Made by a program: the position numbers and the translations under genes. Below, in pieces: positions 26,314 to 34,406 of a stretch of DNA of 34,703 bases. The stretch's first letter is position 1, and each line of letters opens with the position of its first letter. The stretch comes from Deltaproteobacteria bacterium. GTDB lineage: Bacteria; Desulfobacterota; Desulfovibrionia; Desulfovibrionales; Desulfovibrionaceae. Under the pieces are notes generated by a model that did not search any database, was not told the origin of the DNA, and was given only the letters and a program-made list of their open reading frames with translations. The stretch lies in assembly GCA_009929215.1 (NCBI GenBank), contig SAAX01000025.1:1-34703 (forward strand). The letters are read 5' to 3'.

Positions 26314-28143
26314 CTATTCTACCGTAACGCTCTTGGCCAGGTTGCGGGGTTGATCCACATCCTTGCCGAGGTAGTCGGCCGTTTCATAGCTGAACAGCTG
26401 CAAGGCGGGCAGGGCCATAAACCCGGCCAGCGGAGCGGGCAGCTTGGGAATAACCCAGGTGTCCTCGGCTCCAAGATCAAAGCCCTCGTTGGTCAGGGCA
26501 ATAACCTTGCCCTGGCGCGCCTGCACTTCCACCATGTTGGACTTCACCTTGGGCAGCAGGCTGTCGTCCAGCGCCAGGGCAAAGGTGGGGAAGGAGGGGT
26601 CGATGAGGGCGATGGGGCCGTGCTTCATTTCGCCAGCGGCGTAGCCCTCGGCGTGGATGTACGAAAGCTCCTTGAGCTTCAGCGCGCCTTCGAGTGCCAG
26701 CGGGTAGCAGTGCCCGCGCCCAAGGTAGAAGAAATTATGGGCCTGGGCATACTTGCGCGAAAGCTCACGGGCCTTTTCGTGCATGGCGGGCAGGGCCGCA
26801 TCCAGCATGGCGGGCAGGTTTTCGAGCATATCAATGATCTTGCGACGCTCGTCTGCGGTCATGGTTCCGTTGCGCTTGCTCCAGTACAGGGCCATGAGGG
26901 CCAGCATGAGCATCTGACTGCACATGGCCTTGGTGGAGGCCACGCTTATTTCGGGCCCGGCCTGGGTGTAGAGCACGGCAGAGGCATCGCGTGCGATGGA
27001 TGAGCCCACCACGTTGCACAGGCCAAGCACGGTAATGCCGCGCTCGCGGGCAATGCGCAGGGCGGCCAGGGTGTCGGCGGTTTCGCCGCTCTGGCTGATG
27101 ACCAGCACCATGTCGTCCTTGTCGAGCAGGAGCGAATCGCGGTAGCGGAATTCAGAGGCAATTTCTACCTGCACGGGCACATGGGCCCAGTGCTCAAGCA
27201 GGTGGCGGCCCCACATGCCGGAATGGTAGGACGTGCCGCAGGCCACAATATGCAGACGGCGCGGCACGGGCAGGTTGTCCAGCTCGGTCAGGCGCACGTC
27301 GCTGTGGTCGCCTTCCACACGGCCAGTGAGGCCGTCGGTGATAACGCGGGGCTGCTCAAAAATTTCCTTGAGCATAAAGTGGCGGTAGCCGCCCTTTTGC
27401 GCGGCCTGCATGTCCCACTGGATGGTCTGCGGCTCGGGCTGCACCGGGCTCAGGTCCTTGAGGCGCATAATGGCAAAATCTGAAGCCGTGGCGCGCACCA
27501 GCTCGCCGTCTTCAAGAAAGACCACCTGACGGGTGTAGGGCAGAAAAGCCGGAATGTCGGACGCCACAAAATTTTCGCCCGTGCCCTGACCAAAAATCAG
27601 CGGGGCAGACATGCGCGCGGCATAGATGACGCCGGGTTCGTCCTTGTCCATGAGGCAGACGGCATATGCGCCGTGGGCCTCGCGCAGGGCGGCGGCAAAG
27701 GCGTGCAGCAGATCAGGCTCTGTTTTGCGGCGCTCGGCGATAAGGTTCACCAGCACTTCGGTGTCGGTTTCAGAGCTGAAGGTATAGCCCTTGGCCGTAA
27801 GGTCTGCCTTGATTTCCTGATAATTCTCGATGATGCCGTTGTGCACGATGGCCAACGAGCCGTCATTGGAGCGGTGGGGATGGGCATTGCGCTCGGCAGG
27901 CACGCCGTGGGTGGCCCAGCGGGTATGGCCCATGGCACTGGTGGGCGTGGTGATGCCTTCTTCGGTGGCCAGTTTTTCTTCCAGCGCGGCAAGCTTGCCC
28001 GTGGCGCGCACCACATGCAGGTCGCCCTGACGGGCAAAGGCCACGCCAGCAGAGTCGTACCCGCGATATTCCAGACGGCGCAGGCCTTCAACCACAACGG
28101 GAACAGCAGGCCTGTGGCCCGCATAACCGATAATGCCGCACAT
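26314..28143 (-). CDS. glmS: Glutamine-fructose-6-phosphate aminotransferase GlmS
   Basis: The 609-residue enzyme makes glucosamine-6-phosphate for peptidoglycan and lipopolysaccharide. The catalytic cysteine is residue 2 (MCGIIGYAGH), heading the glutaminase domain with RWATHG and YEI-like loops. Two SIS isomerase domains follow (ISQSGETADTLAAL and the LGRGHCYPLALEGALKLKE region), and the C-terminus DQPRNLAKSVTVE is the conserved tail. An AAAGGAGG site precedes the ATG at 28143. Four hairpins lie in the upstream 160 bases (28162-28302). I see no glmS ribozyme core there. Confidence 0.97.
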   Translation of the reverse strand: MCGIIGYAGHRPAVPVVVEGLRRLEYRGYDSAGVAFARQGDLHVVRATGKLAALEEKLATEEGITTPTSAMGHTRWATHGVPAERNAHPHRSNDGSLAIVHNGIIENYQEIKADLTAKGYTFSSETDTEVLVNLIAERRKTEPDLLHAFAAALREAHGAYAVCLMDKDEPGVIYAARMSAPLIFGQGTGENFVASDIPAFLPYTRQVVFLEDGELVRATASDFAIMRLKDLSPVQPEPQTIQWDMQAAQKGGYRHFMLKEIFEQPRVITDGLTGRVEGDHSDVRLTELDNLPVPRRLHIVACGTSYHSGMWGRHLLEHWAHVPVQVEIASEFRYRDSLLLDKDDMVLVISQSGETADTLAALRIARERGITVLGLCNVVGSSIARDASAVLYTQAGPEISVASTKAMCSQMLMLALMALYWSKRNGTMTADERRKIIDMLENLPAMLDAALPAMHEKARELSRKYAQAHNFFYLGRGHCYPLALEGALKLKELSYIHAEGYAAGEMKHGPIALIDPSFPTFALALDDSLLPKVKSNMVEVQARQGKVIALTNEGFDLGAEDTWVIPKLPAPLAGFMALPALQLFSYETADYLGKDVDQPRNLAKSVTVE

Positions 28144-28161
28144 AAAGTGCCTCCTTTCATG

Positions 28162-28302
28162 CCGGGCTGGGCCCGGTCACAGACCACACTGGTCGCTCTA
28201 TGAAGAATAGGTAGGTATGTCGTTTTGTAAACATCCCTGCCGTCAGCACGGCGGGGAATGTGGGGGAAATATGCAAGGCCGGAACCGCAAATGCGGTTCC
28301 GG
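28162..28302 (-). promoter_or_regulatory. Hairpin-rich leader of glmS / ppiD 3' end
   Basis: Four inverted repeats follow each other. They are CCGGAACCGCA/TGCGGTTCCGG (28279-28302), CCCTGCCGT/ACGGCGGGG (28235-28256, one mismatch), GACCA/TGGTC (28182-28194) and CCGGGC/GCCCGG (28162-28176), the last just before the ribosome site. A minus-strand TATAAT lies at 28306-28311 with a weak TTGCAG 15 bases further up, so transcripts could begin near 28299 and include all four. The first two may instead end the ppiD transcript; their T-tails are poor. Confidence 0.5.
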
Positions 28303-28368
28303 TCCATTATAATACTGCCTGACTTGCTGCAAGCCCCGGCGCAGGTGCTTGTGCCGCGCCGCGCGGGC

Positions 28369-30288
28369 CTACATGTTCTTTCTGTCCACTATGTCCATGT
28401 TAAGCACTTCAACCTTGGCGGTTGAAAGCAGACGCTGCATGAAGGTCTCGTACAGACCCTGCACGCGCTCGCGCTCCACGGCGTTGGCCATGATGTCCTT
28501 GATCATGTCCCATTCCGCAGGGTCGGGAGGCTGCACAGCGCCCACATGCACAAGTACGGCACCCTGGCCGTCCTTGGGGCTGCTGACGGCAAAGGCTGCG
28601 GGCAACCACTGGCCCACCTTGGCACTGAACACGGCGGCGGCCAGTTCGGGATCGGGGCCGAAATCTGCCAGGCTGCCGCTGCGATCCATGGCATTGGCGG
28701 TCTTGATGCCCATGCCTGTCTTGGCCGTGGGGTTGATGGCCCCGTCGGTAAGGCTCTTGCGACGCTCGGCAGCCGTGCGCATAGCCTCGCCCAGCGCCTT
28801 TTCGCCCTGCAAACGGGCAACAATCTTTTCTTTCACGGCTTCAAGAGGCTGGGTAGAAGCGGGCTCGGCCTTGAGTACACGGGCAACCACATAGGCGTCG
28901 CCTGCTTCAAGGGCCCTGTCCACCGGCGAATTGGCCGGTGTTTTTTCAAGCACGGCAGCACCTTCAGCCGTTACGCCCATCTTTTGCTGCAATTCCTGCG
29001 CGCTCGCAAGGCCGCTCTGCTGCGCCTCCAGGCCCAGAGCCTGAGCGCTCTTTTCCAGCGGTTTGCCCAAAATGTTGTCTTCAATCAGGTTGTCGAGCAC
29101 ATCGCGCAGCTTGTCCGCGCCCTGTTCCTTGGCCATGGCCGTGCGCACTTCGGCGGCCACAGCGGCAAAGGGTTGCGTGCCGCCGCTCTTCTTTTCTTCA
29201 ACCTTGATGATGTGCAGGCCAAACTGGCTGCGCACCGGGGCAGAAACCTTGCCCGCTTCAAGGGCAAAGGCCGCGTCTTCAAAGGGCTTGACCGTGGTGC
29301 CGCGCTTGAGCCAGCCAAGCTCGCCACCAGGGCCAGCGGCATTGGGGCCATTGTGGGCGTTGCCCACATCGGCAAAGCTTTTGCCGCTCTTGAGTTCCTT
29401 TTCAATGGCAGCCACAGTTTCCTGGGCTTTCTTTACGTCAGCTTCGGCGGCGTCTTCGGCCAGGGGCACAAGAATATGAGCGGCCTTGATTTCTTCCTGC
29501 TGGTTAAAGCGGGCGATGTTGGCATCATACCACTTGCGGGCGTCGGCCTCGCTGATGGATTCGGTCTTCACCAGAGCCTCTGGTGTAAGGCGAATATAGG
29601 CCACGTCCACCTTGGGTGGCACGGCAAATTCGGCCTTGTGGCTGTCGTAATAGGCGGCCACTTCTGCATCTGTGGGCTTGGCCCCGGCCATGAACTCGGC
29701 AGCGGGAATAAAGATGTAATCAGGCACGCGCTGCTCACGCAAGAAGTTGTAGCGGTTCTGCGCCTCAGCCGGGTCGTGCCACGCAGCAGAAGTTACCAGG
29801 CCAAAAAGCTTTTGACGCAGCATGTCTTCGCTCATGTCGTGCTCGTACTTGGCGGGTGCAATGCGCTGCATCTCAAGCACGCGTTTGTACGCGGCCGGAT
29901 CAAACTGCCCGCTGGCGTTCTGGAAGGCAGGAACCTGACCAATGGCTATGCGCAGCTCGAGAGGGGTAACCGTAATGCCCGCCCGGGCGGCTTCCTGCCG
30001 CACCAATGCCTGGCTGATGAGGTCACGCAGCACCTGACGCCCCAGACCCTGACGCAACTGCTCACGCGAAACGCCGGGGTTATTGCGAAGCACACCTTCT
30101 TCTGCGCTGCGGTAGGCCAGCTCAAAATCGCGGATGGTGATAGGCTCGCCGTTGACCGAGGCCACGAGGCTGCCCGTGCCGCTATCCTTCATGCTGCCCA
30201 CGCCCCAGAAAACGAAGACGAGGATGATCAGACCAAAGGCCAGTTTGACGCCAAGAGATTGTGAATTTGAACGGATATACTCAAGCAT
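28369..30288 (-). CDS. ppiD: PpiD/SurA-like membrane-anchored periplasmic folding factor
   Basis: The 639-residue protein begins MLEYIRSNSQSLGVKLAFG with one membrane helix at about 12-30. A SurA_N-type chaperone domain follows (VNGEPITIRDFELAYR to about 170). A parvulin PPIase domain lies at about 260-360 (AAHILVPL, GGELGWLKRGT, FGLHIIKVEEKK), and a long C-terminal chaperone part runs to the end. PpiD sits at the Sec exit and helps outer-membrane and periplasmic proteins fold. A CGGAG site precedes the ATG at 30288. It lies upstream of glmS and downstream of the sigma-54 activator, with its own presumed promoter in 30289-30480. Confidence 0.9.
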   Translation of the reverse strand: MLEYIRSNSQSLGVKLAFGLIILVFVFWGVGSMKDSGTGSLVASVNGEPITIRDFELAYRSAEEGVLRNNPGVSREQLRQGLGRQVLRDLISQALVRQEAARAGITVTPLELRIAIGQVPAFQNASGQFDPAAYKRVLEMQRIAPAKYEHDMSEDMLRQKLFGLVTSAAWHDPAEAQNRYNFLREQRVPDYIFIPAAEFMAGAKPTDAEVAAYYDSHKAEFAVPPKVDVAYIRLTPEALVKTESISEADARKWYDANIARFNQQEEIKAAHILVPLAEDAAEADVKKAQETVAAIEKELKSGKSFADVGNAHNGPNAAGPGGELGWLKRGTTVKPFEDAAFALEAGKVSAPVRSQFGLHIIKVEEKKSGGTQPFAAVAAEVRTAMAKEQGADKLRDVLDNLIEDNILGKPLEKSAQALGLEAQQSGLASAQELQQKMGVTAEGAAVLEKTPANSPVDRALEAGDAYVVARVLKAEPASTQPLEAVKEKIVARLQGEKALGEAMRTAAERRKSLTDGAINPTAKTGMGIKTANAMDRSGSLADFGPDPELAAAVFSAKVGQWLPAAFAVSSPKDGQGAVLVHVGAVQPPDPAEWDMIKDIMANAVERERVQGLYETFMQRLLSTAKVEVLNMDIVDRKNM

Positions 30289-30334
30289 GCTTACTCCGAG
30301 ATGCGGTATTTCCAAAAAGATAGGGAGGGATCAT

Positions 30335-30472
30335 ATGCGCAAACTGTACGAAACTCAACAACAGGAACAGCAGGCAGGAAAATACCTGTATTCTGCTGTT
30401 GTGGTCATACACCGGGCACAGCCTGACGGCTTATGCCAGCTTGCGCATTCTGTGTTGCAGGGTAGCGGCTGA
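30335..30472 (+). CDS. Possible 45-residue small protein (unrecognised)
   Basis: A 45-codon plus-strand frame begins MRKLYETQQQEQQAGKYLYS and ends HSVLQGSG. It has a strong GGGAGGG ribosome site six bases before the ATG, which is why it is listed. It is the only plus-strand candidate between 17 and 34 kb and starts 46 bases from the divergent ppiD start, so it would overlap the ppiD promoter region. Part of it forms a hairpin (ACAGCAG with CTGCTGT, inner CAGG/CCTG). The sequence matches no family I know. It could equally be a chance frame in a regulatory region. Confidence 0.3.
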   Translation: MRKLYETQQQEQQAGKYLYSAVVVIHRAQPDGLCQLAHSVLQGSG

Positions 30473-30476
30473 ACCT

Positions 30477-30522
30477 TAAAAAAATCAGGCCAGCTCTCCC
30501 CCGGTACAGGGAATAACTGGCC
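30477..30522 (-). terminator. Rho-independent terminator of the sigma-54 activator gene
   Basis: On the minus strand GGCCAG pairs with CTGGCC around a 23-base loop holding a further CCC/GGG pairing, followed by TGATTTTTTT. It begins about 30 bases past the stop codon at 30554. Confidence 0.65.
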
Positions 30523-30553
30523 ATGTGATAATTTTTACCCTGGAGGCTCAGAA

Positions 30554-32071
30554 TCAGTCGATGGGATGTCCGGCAGCGCGGTATTCGTTGAGCTTGTTGC
30601 GCAAGGTACGCACAGAAATGCCCAACAGATCAGCGGCCTGTGTGCGGTTGCCTGAGGTAACCTCAAGCCCTTTGAGAATCATGATCCGCTCCATTTCGTG
30701 CAGGGGAATAACCGCACCCTGCATGCGACCCTCTGCCAGAGATACGGCAGCAGGTGCACCCTCAGACGCCGGGGCTGAGCCTCCAATAACCGGGGCAGAA
30801 CCCACTGCCATGGCAAGGGCTTCTTCTGCAGCACTGGCGGCAAGGCCGCTACCAGCATTGGCAGCGGGAGCAGGGGAATCTTCTTCAAACAGCGGCCAGT
30901 CGTCATTTTCCAGCAGAAAATGACAAGGCTCCACTGGTCTGCCGTTGGCCAGCAGTACGGCGCGCTCCATCAGATTTTGCAGCTCACGCACGTTACCGGG
31001 AAAATCATACTGCTGTAACCAGGCCACCGCGCTGTCAGAAAGAGGTGAAACCGACAGCTGATATTCGCGCGTGTACATGTTCATGAAAAAGCGCGCCAGT
31101 TGCAGCACGTCGTCGCCGCGCTCGCGCAGCGAAGGCAGCCGCAACGGAATGACATTGAGCCGGAAATACAAATCCTGGCGGAATTTGCCCTCTTTGACCC
31201 ACCCCTCAAGATCGCGGTTGGTGGTGGCAAGCACGCGCACGTCAACCTTGATGGTTTCCGTGCCACCCACGCGGTCTATCTCGCCTTCTTGCAGTACGCG
31301 CAGCAATTTGGCTTGCAGGGCCATGTCCATTTCAGAAATTTCGTCCAGCAGCAGAGTGCCGCCGTCAGCCAGTTCAAACTTGCCGGGCTTGCGTGCGATG
31401 GCACCGGTAAACGCGCCTTTTTCGTGACCAAAAAGTTCGCTTTCCAACAGGTGCTCGGGCAGGGCGGCGCAGTTAACAGCCACAAAGGGCTGGTCGGCGC
31501 GTTTGCTCATGGCGTGCAGATAGCGGGCAAACATTTCTTTGCCTGTGCCCGATTCACCAGTGATCAGTACCGTAGCGCGCGAACCGGCAACCTGACGGGC
31601 CAGTTGCAGCACGCGGGCTATGGCCGGGTGCTCACCCACAATACGCGGGCCAGAGCCCTCTGCACGGGGCTTATGTCCACCCAGGGTTGATACAGAAGGT
31701 ACGGCAGCAGCATTTTTGCGCTTTTGACCCGCAACGGCGGCAATGCGCTCCACATCGAGGGGCTCAAGCCAGTAGTCGCGCGCGCCAAGGCTCAGGAGCC
31801 TCTCGGCTTCCTCGGCGCTGCCCTTGTCGGTAATAACAATAACCGGGGGAAAATTGGGGTCTTCGGCGCCTACGGCCAACAGGTCTTCAACGCGAAAGCC
31901 CGGCAGGGTAGGGCGAGAAAAAATGACATCCGGCCCGGATTTTTTGATAAAAACAGAAGCGCCCTTAAGATTTTCTGCAATACCAAGCTCAAAACCCGCG
32001 TTGCGCAACGCGGGAAAGACGGCAGTAACTGCCTGAGCGGGGGTAAGAAAAAGCAGACGGCGCGATGACAT
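30554..32071 (-). CDS. Sigma-54-dependent transcriptional activator with a degenerate receiver domain
   Basis: The 505-residue protein has three parts. The receiver-like domain (about 5-120) lacks the phosphorylation site: IFSRPTLPG puts Arg53 where the Asp belongs, TP replaces the acidic pair, and Glu replaces the Lys. The AAA+ domain (about 155-390) is complete, with Walker A GESGTGKE, the sigma-54 contact loop GAFTGA, LLLDEIS and arginine-finger region. A Fis-type helix-turn-helix follows at the C-terminus (NRTQAADLLGISVRTLRNKL). This layout recalls FleQ-type regulators of flagella or exopolysaccharide that are controlled by something other than phosphate. The ATG at 32071 is chosen over a TTG at 32107; neither has a good ribosome site. 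Confidence 0.88.
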   Translation of the reverse strand: MSSRRLLFLTPAQAVTAVFPALRNAGFELGIAENLKGASVFIKKSGPDVIFSRPTLPGFRVEDLLAVGAEDPNFPPVIVITDKGSAEEAERLLSLGARDYWLEPLDVERIAAVAGQKRKNAAAVPSVSTLGGHKPRAEGSGPRIVGEHPAIARVLQLARQVAGSRATVLITGESGTGKEMFARYLHAMSKRADQPFVAVNCAALPEHLLESELFGHEKGAFTGAIARKPGKFELADGGTLLLDEISEMDMALQAKLLRVLQEGEIDRVGGTETIKVDVRVLATTNRDLEGWVKEGKFRQDLYFRLNVIPLRLPSLRERGDDVLQLARFFMNMYTREYQLSVSPLSDSAVAWLQQYDFPGNVRELQNLMERAVLLANGRPVEPCHFLLENDDWPLFEEDSPAPAANAGSGLAASAAEEALAMAVGSAPVIGGSAPASEGAPAAVSLAEGRMQGAVIPLHEMERIMILKGLEVTSGNRTQAADLLGISVRTLRNKLNEYRAAGHPID

Positions 32072-32169
32072 GAGAATTTGTGTATCGTTTCGCGCTTCAC
32101 AATGCAACCGCCCAGGACCAAAACAGGGCGTGTTCAGTCACTTGCGGGAAAAATTGAGGGAAAATGGTT

Positions 32170-32394
32170 TTAAGCCCAGCCGCTGGCGATGTTGCCAAGA
32201 CCGCTTAGATTGGCCGCAGAGTGCCGCCACTGGGTCTGCATAAAAGATTTTGCGCTTTCTTCCTGAAACAGCGCGTCCACGGCAGCCGTACTGTCGCCCA
32301 TGATGGAAGGATAAAAAATAATAGGGCAGGGATTGCTGGACAAACTGTCCACAACAACAAATGTCATGCCGGATACAGGATCATAATGGGTCAT
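32170..32394 (-). CDS. Small protein of unknown function (74 residues)
   Basis: The frame MTHYDPVSGMTFVVVDSLSS to LSGLGNIASGWA has an excellent GGAGGAG site five bases before the ATG and sits cleanly in a 420-base gap between two real genes, so it is probably translated. There is no signal peptide or membrane helix. A short central hydrophobic patch (PCPIIFYPSIMG) and an amphipathic C-terminal half are visible. It matches no family I recognise. It lies between the M23 peptidase gene and the sigma-54 activator on the same strand. Confidence 0.65.
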   Translation of the reverse strand: MTHYDPVSGMTFVVVDSLSSNPCPIIFYPSIMGDSTAAVDALFQEESAKSFMQTQWRHSAANLSGLGNIASGWA

Positions 32395-32491
32395 ACCACT
32401 CCTCCTGCACGCAAAATGCCACTACCTTGCCACCACACCAAACTACTCGCCCTTGCTGTAGCCTATGCCGTTTTTTGGCAAAGTTCACGCA

Positions 32492-34045
32492 CTAATCCCT
32501 GCGCTTTTTTTTGCGCTTTTCTGTCTTTTTTTCCGGCTCGTCGGTCTTTTCAAGCTGCGGCTGCTCCATCACGTCGGGTACGATGCTGTCCACCGTATAT
32601 TCTGCCGCACCGCCTTCACCCTTGAGTAAGGCAAGCTCCTGAGCCATAACCTTTTCAAAAGCGGGCATGGCTGCCTTGCTGACTGGCTCACCCCGGGGGT
32701 TGATGGCCTTGGCGGGATTGATAAACTTGCCGCCCTGACGCAGCCTGAAATCCAGATGAGGCCCGGTGGCAAGGCCTGTCATGCCCACAAAACCGATAAC
32801 CTCGCCCTGTCGCACCTTTTGCCCGGTTTTCAACCCGCGCGCGTAACCAGAAAGATGCGCGTACAAAGACTCCAAGCCGCCGCCGTGGCGCACTATAACC
32901 TGATTGCCGTAACCACCAGACCAGCCGCGCTGCGTAACAACACCCTCGCCCACGGCCTTTACCGGCGTGCCTGTGGGGGCAGCGTAGTCCACGCCTTCAT
33001 GGGGCCTTGTATATCCCAAAATGGGATGCAAACGATTTTTTGTAAAACGCGAGGTCACCCGCGTGAAGGCCAACGGAGCCTGCAAAAGCGACTTGCGGAT
33101 ATTTTCGCCCTTGTTGTTGTAATAATTGGCGCTCTTTTTGCCCTCGCGAAACAGATATGCCTCAAAGGTCTTACCTTTGTTGATAAAATGAGCGGCCAGT
33201 ATACGCCCATAGCCCTTGTACTCGCCTTCACGGTAGCGTTTTTCGACCAGCACGACAAAGGAATCGCCTTCCTGAAGATCGCGGATAAAGTTTATTTCTG
33301 AGCCAAAAAGCTCTGCCAGTCGCAGTGCCAGTTGCGGCCTTTCACCCGCATCGGCCACGGCCTGAAACAGATTGTCGTCGATAACGGCGTTTACGGTGCT
33401 GAGCAGGGTGGTGTACTCAATGGCCTCAACGCGGGCCACGGGTTGTTCCATGCCTTCAACCACCAGACGCCGACGACTGTCTATTTCGTACTCAAAGCGC
33501 TTTACCTTGCCCGTGGCGGCATCGGTCACCACCACATAGGGCTGCCCATCGCGGAAAGCCCGCATGGAAAAAACCCTTCTGGCCGCATTTATGTATTCCT
33601 GCGTAGCCTGGCTGTCTGCCCCGGCAAGCATTTTGATGACCGTATCGCCTTTTTCCACAGTTCCACGCACAACAGACTCGCCAGGGGCAGCGCCTTCTTC
33701 ATCAGCAGTCGGGCTTGCGGCTGTTTCGCCTACAGCAGGATTGTCACCCGAAGCCTCAGCGGCAACCTGTCCAGCAGATTGCTCAGAGGCATCTTCTGAC
33801 GCCTTGTTGTCTGCGCCATTATCTGAAACTGAATCAGAATTTTGCAGCGGGCTTTCGCCTTGTGCAGCCTCCTGCCCAGATTTTGACGCGGAATCCGCCT
33901 TGCCAGCTTCAGCCTGTTCCACAGCAGGGTTCAGCCGGCCTTCAAACGGCGGCAGCCCCTTGTGCCAGGCAAACACGCCTGCAAGAAGCAATAAAAGGGC
34001 CACACCGACCAAGCAGAGTTTTTTGATCAAAGACATGCCAAACAT
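32492..34045 (-). CDS. M23 family metallopeptidase, membrane-anchored (cell-wall endopeptidase-like)
   Basis: The 517-residue protein has an N-terminal membrane anchor (about 8-26) and an acidic Ala/Glu/Ser-rich linker (about 35-130). A GDTVIKMLAGA stretch resembling the LysM/OapA-like region of MepM and Csd3 follows, then a central substrate-guarding domain. The LytM domain is at about 345-450 and the tail is highly basic (KKTEKRKKKRRD). The zinc motif HEGVDYAAP (H-x3-D) and LYAHLSGY are present. The usual HxH, however, reads GPHLDFRL, with Asp in place of the last metal ligand. It probably cuts peptidoglycan cross-links in the periplasm. The ATG at 34045 is chosen over one at 34036; both ribosome sites are weak. 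Confidence 0.85.
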   Translation of the reverse strand: MFGMSLIKKLCLVGVALLLLLAGVFAWHKGLPPFEGRLNPAVEQAEAGKADSASKSGQEAAQGESPLQNSDSVSDNGADNKASEDASEQSAGQVAAEASGDNPAVGETAASPTADEEGAAPGESVVRGTVEKGDTVIKMLAGADSQATQEYINAARRVFSMRAFRDGQPYVVVTDAATGKVKRFEYEIDSRRRLVVEGMEQPVARVEAIEYTTLLSTVNAVIDDNLFQAVADAGERPQLALRLAELFGSEINFIRDLQEGDSFVVLVEKRYREGEYKGYGRILAAHFINKGKTFEAYLFREGKKSANYYNNKGENIRKSLLQAPLAFTRVTSRFTKNRLHPILGYTRPHEGVDYAAPTGTPVKAVGEGVVTQRGWSGGYGNQVIVRHGGGLESLYAHLSGYARGLKTGQKVRQGEVIGFVGMTGLATGPHLDFRLRQGGKFINPAKAINPRGEPVSKAAMPAFEKVMAQELALLKGEGGAAEYTVDSIVPDVMEQPQLEKTDEPEKKTEKRKKKRRD

Positions 34046-34094
34046 ATACCTGCCGTGGTGTTCATTGTCCAGCCAGCATGTTTGACCCTATGGG

Positions 34095-34113
34095 TTTTTC
34101 ACAACTTTTCACA
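34095..34113 (+). repeat. Two DnaA-box-like repeats, 10 bp apart
   Basis: TTTTTCACA (34095-34103) differs from the DnaA box TTATNCACA at one base, and CTTTTCACA (34105-34113) at two. They repeat on one helical turn in the intergenic region before the DnaA-like gene. Alone they would be weak evidence; they matter together with the perfect box at 34382. Confidence 0.4.
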
Positions 34114-34114
34114 G

Positions 34115-34189
34115 GTAATGCAGCCCATTACACTTGTTACAGCTTGTGGCATATTGCTGCCCCCACAAAAATTGTGGGCAGCAATTTTT
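34115..34189 (+). ncRNA. Possible small RNA ending in a strong plus-strand terminator
   Basis: GTAATG and CATTAC form a hairpin at 34115-34131. At 34153-34185 ATTGCTG-CC-CCCACAA pairs with TTGTGGG-CAGCAAT (14 pairs with a CC bulge, AAA loop) and is followed by TTTTT. No plus-strand gene precedes it, so a short transcript starting after about 34050 is the simplest explanation. No convincing promoter was found, and the folds could instead be structural parts of an origin. Confidence 0.4.
34153..34189 (+). terminator. Rho-independent terminator without an upstream plus-strand gene
   Basis: The stem has 14 pairs with one two-base bulge and a clean T-run on the plus strand only. The minus strand lacks a T-tract, so it does not end a minus-strand transcript. 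Confidence 0.7.
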
Positions 34190-34381
34190 CCCTACCAATA
34201 CCCTTGGCCGAGGCGCATTTTCTACCCGCTGCCCTGGCTTTGCGGCACTTGTTTCGTATTATGCTTTATGGTATGCATGTTCTTTGTTCCTTCACGGCGT
34301 GAACCGCGCCAAATCCGGCGCGCAAGGCTTGTTGGCCCTGCAAATATACCGGTCACCCAGCGCTGCACGCAGAAGGAATTG

Positions 34382-34406
34382 TTATCCACAGGCCTATGGA
34401 CAGGCC
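34382..34406 (+). repeat. Perfect DnaA box within a 12-bp tandem repeat
   Basis: TTATCCACA at 34382-34390 is an exact match to the DnaA box TTATNCACA. TATCCACAGGCC (34383-34394) is followed directly by TATGGACAGGCC (34395-34406), ten of twelve bases alike. The pair abuts the ATG of the DnaA-like gene, so DnaA bound here could block its transcription or translation start. Confidence 0.7.

Larger units (their letters stand above)
34046..34406. other. Candidate replication origin region (oriC)
   Basis: This 361-base gene-free stretch separates minus-strand genes on the left from the DnaA-domain gene on the right. It holds one perfect DnaA box, two weaker ones, several hairpins and a few AT-rich runs. 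Origins in many bacteria lie beside dnaA-type genes with clusters of such boxes. The box number is low, so more may lie beyond the window. Confidence 0.45.

Noticed and set aside
28144-28302. A glmS ribozyme in the glmS leader
   Set aside because: The hairpins do not form the nested pseudoknotted core of the ribozyme as far as can be judged by eye, and the class is mainly Gram-positive.
28546-30264. A 572-codon plus-strand frame opposite ppiD
   Set aside because: Shadow of ppiD with no start signal or family resemblance.
33651-33660. A further DnaA-box-like TTTTCCACA in the M23 gene
   Set aside because: One mismatch, inside a coding region and isolated from the others; expected by chance.
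34146-34160. A sigma-54 promoter (TGGCA...TGC) before the DnaA-like gene
   Set aside because: The GG to GC spacing is one base short, and the sequence is part of the terminator stem.
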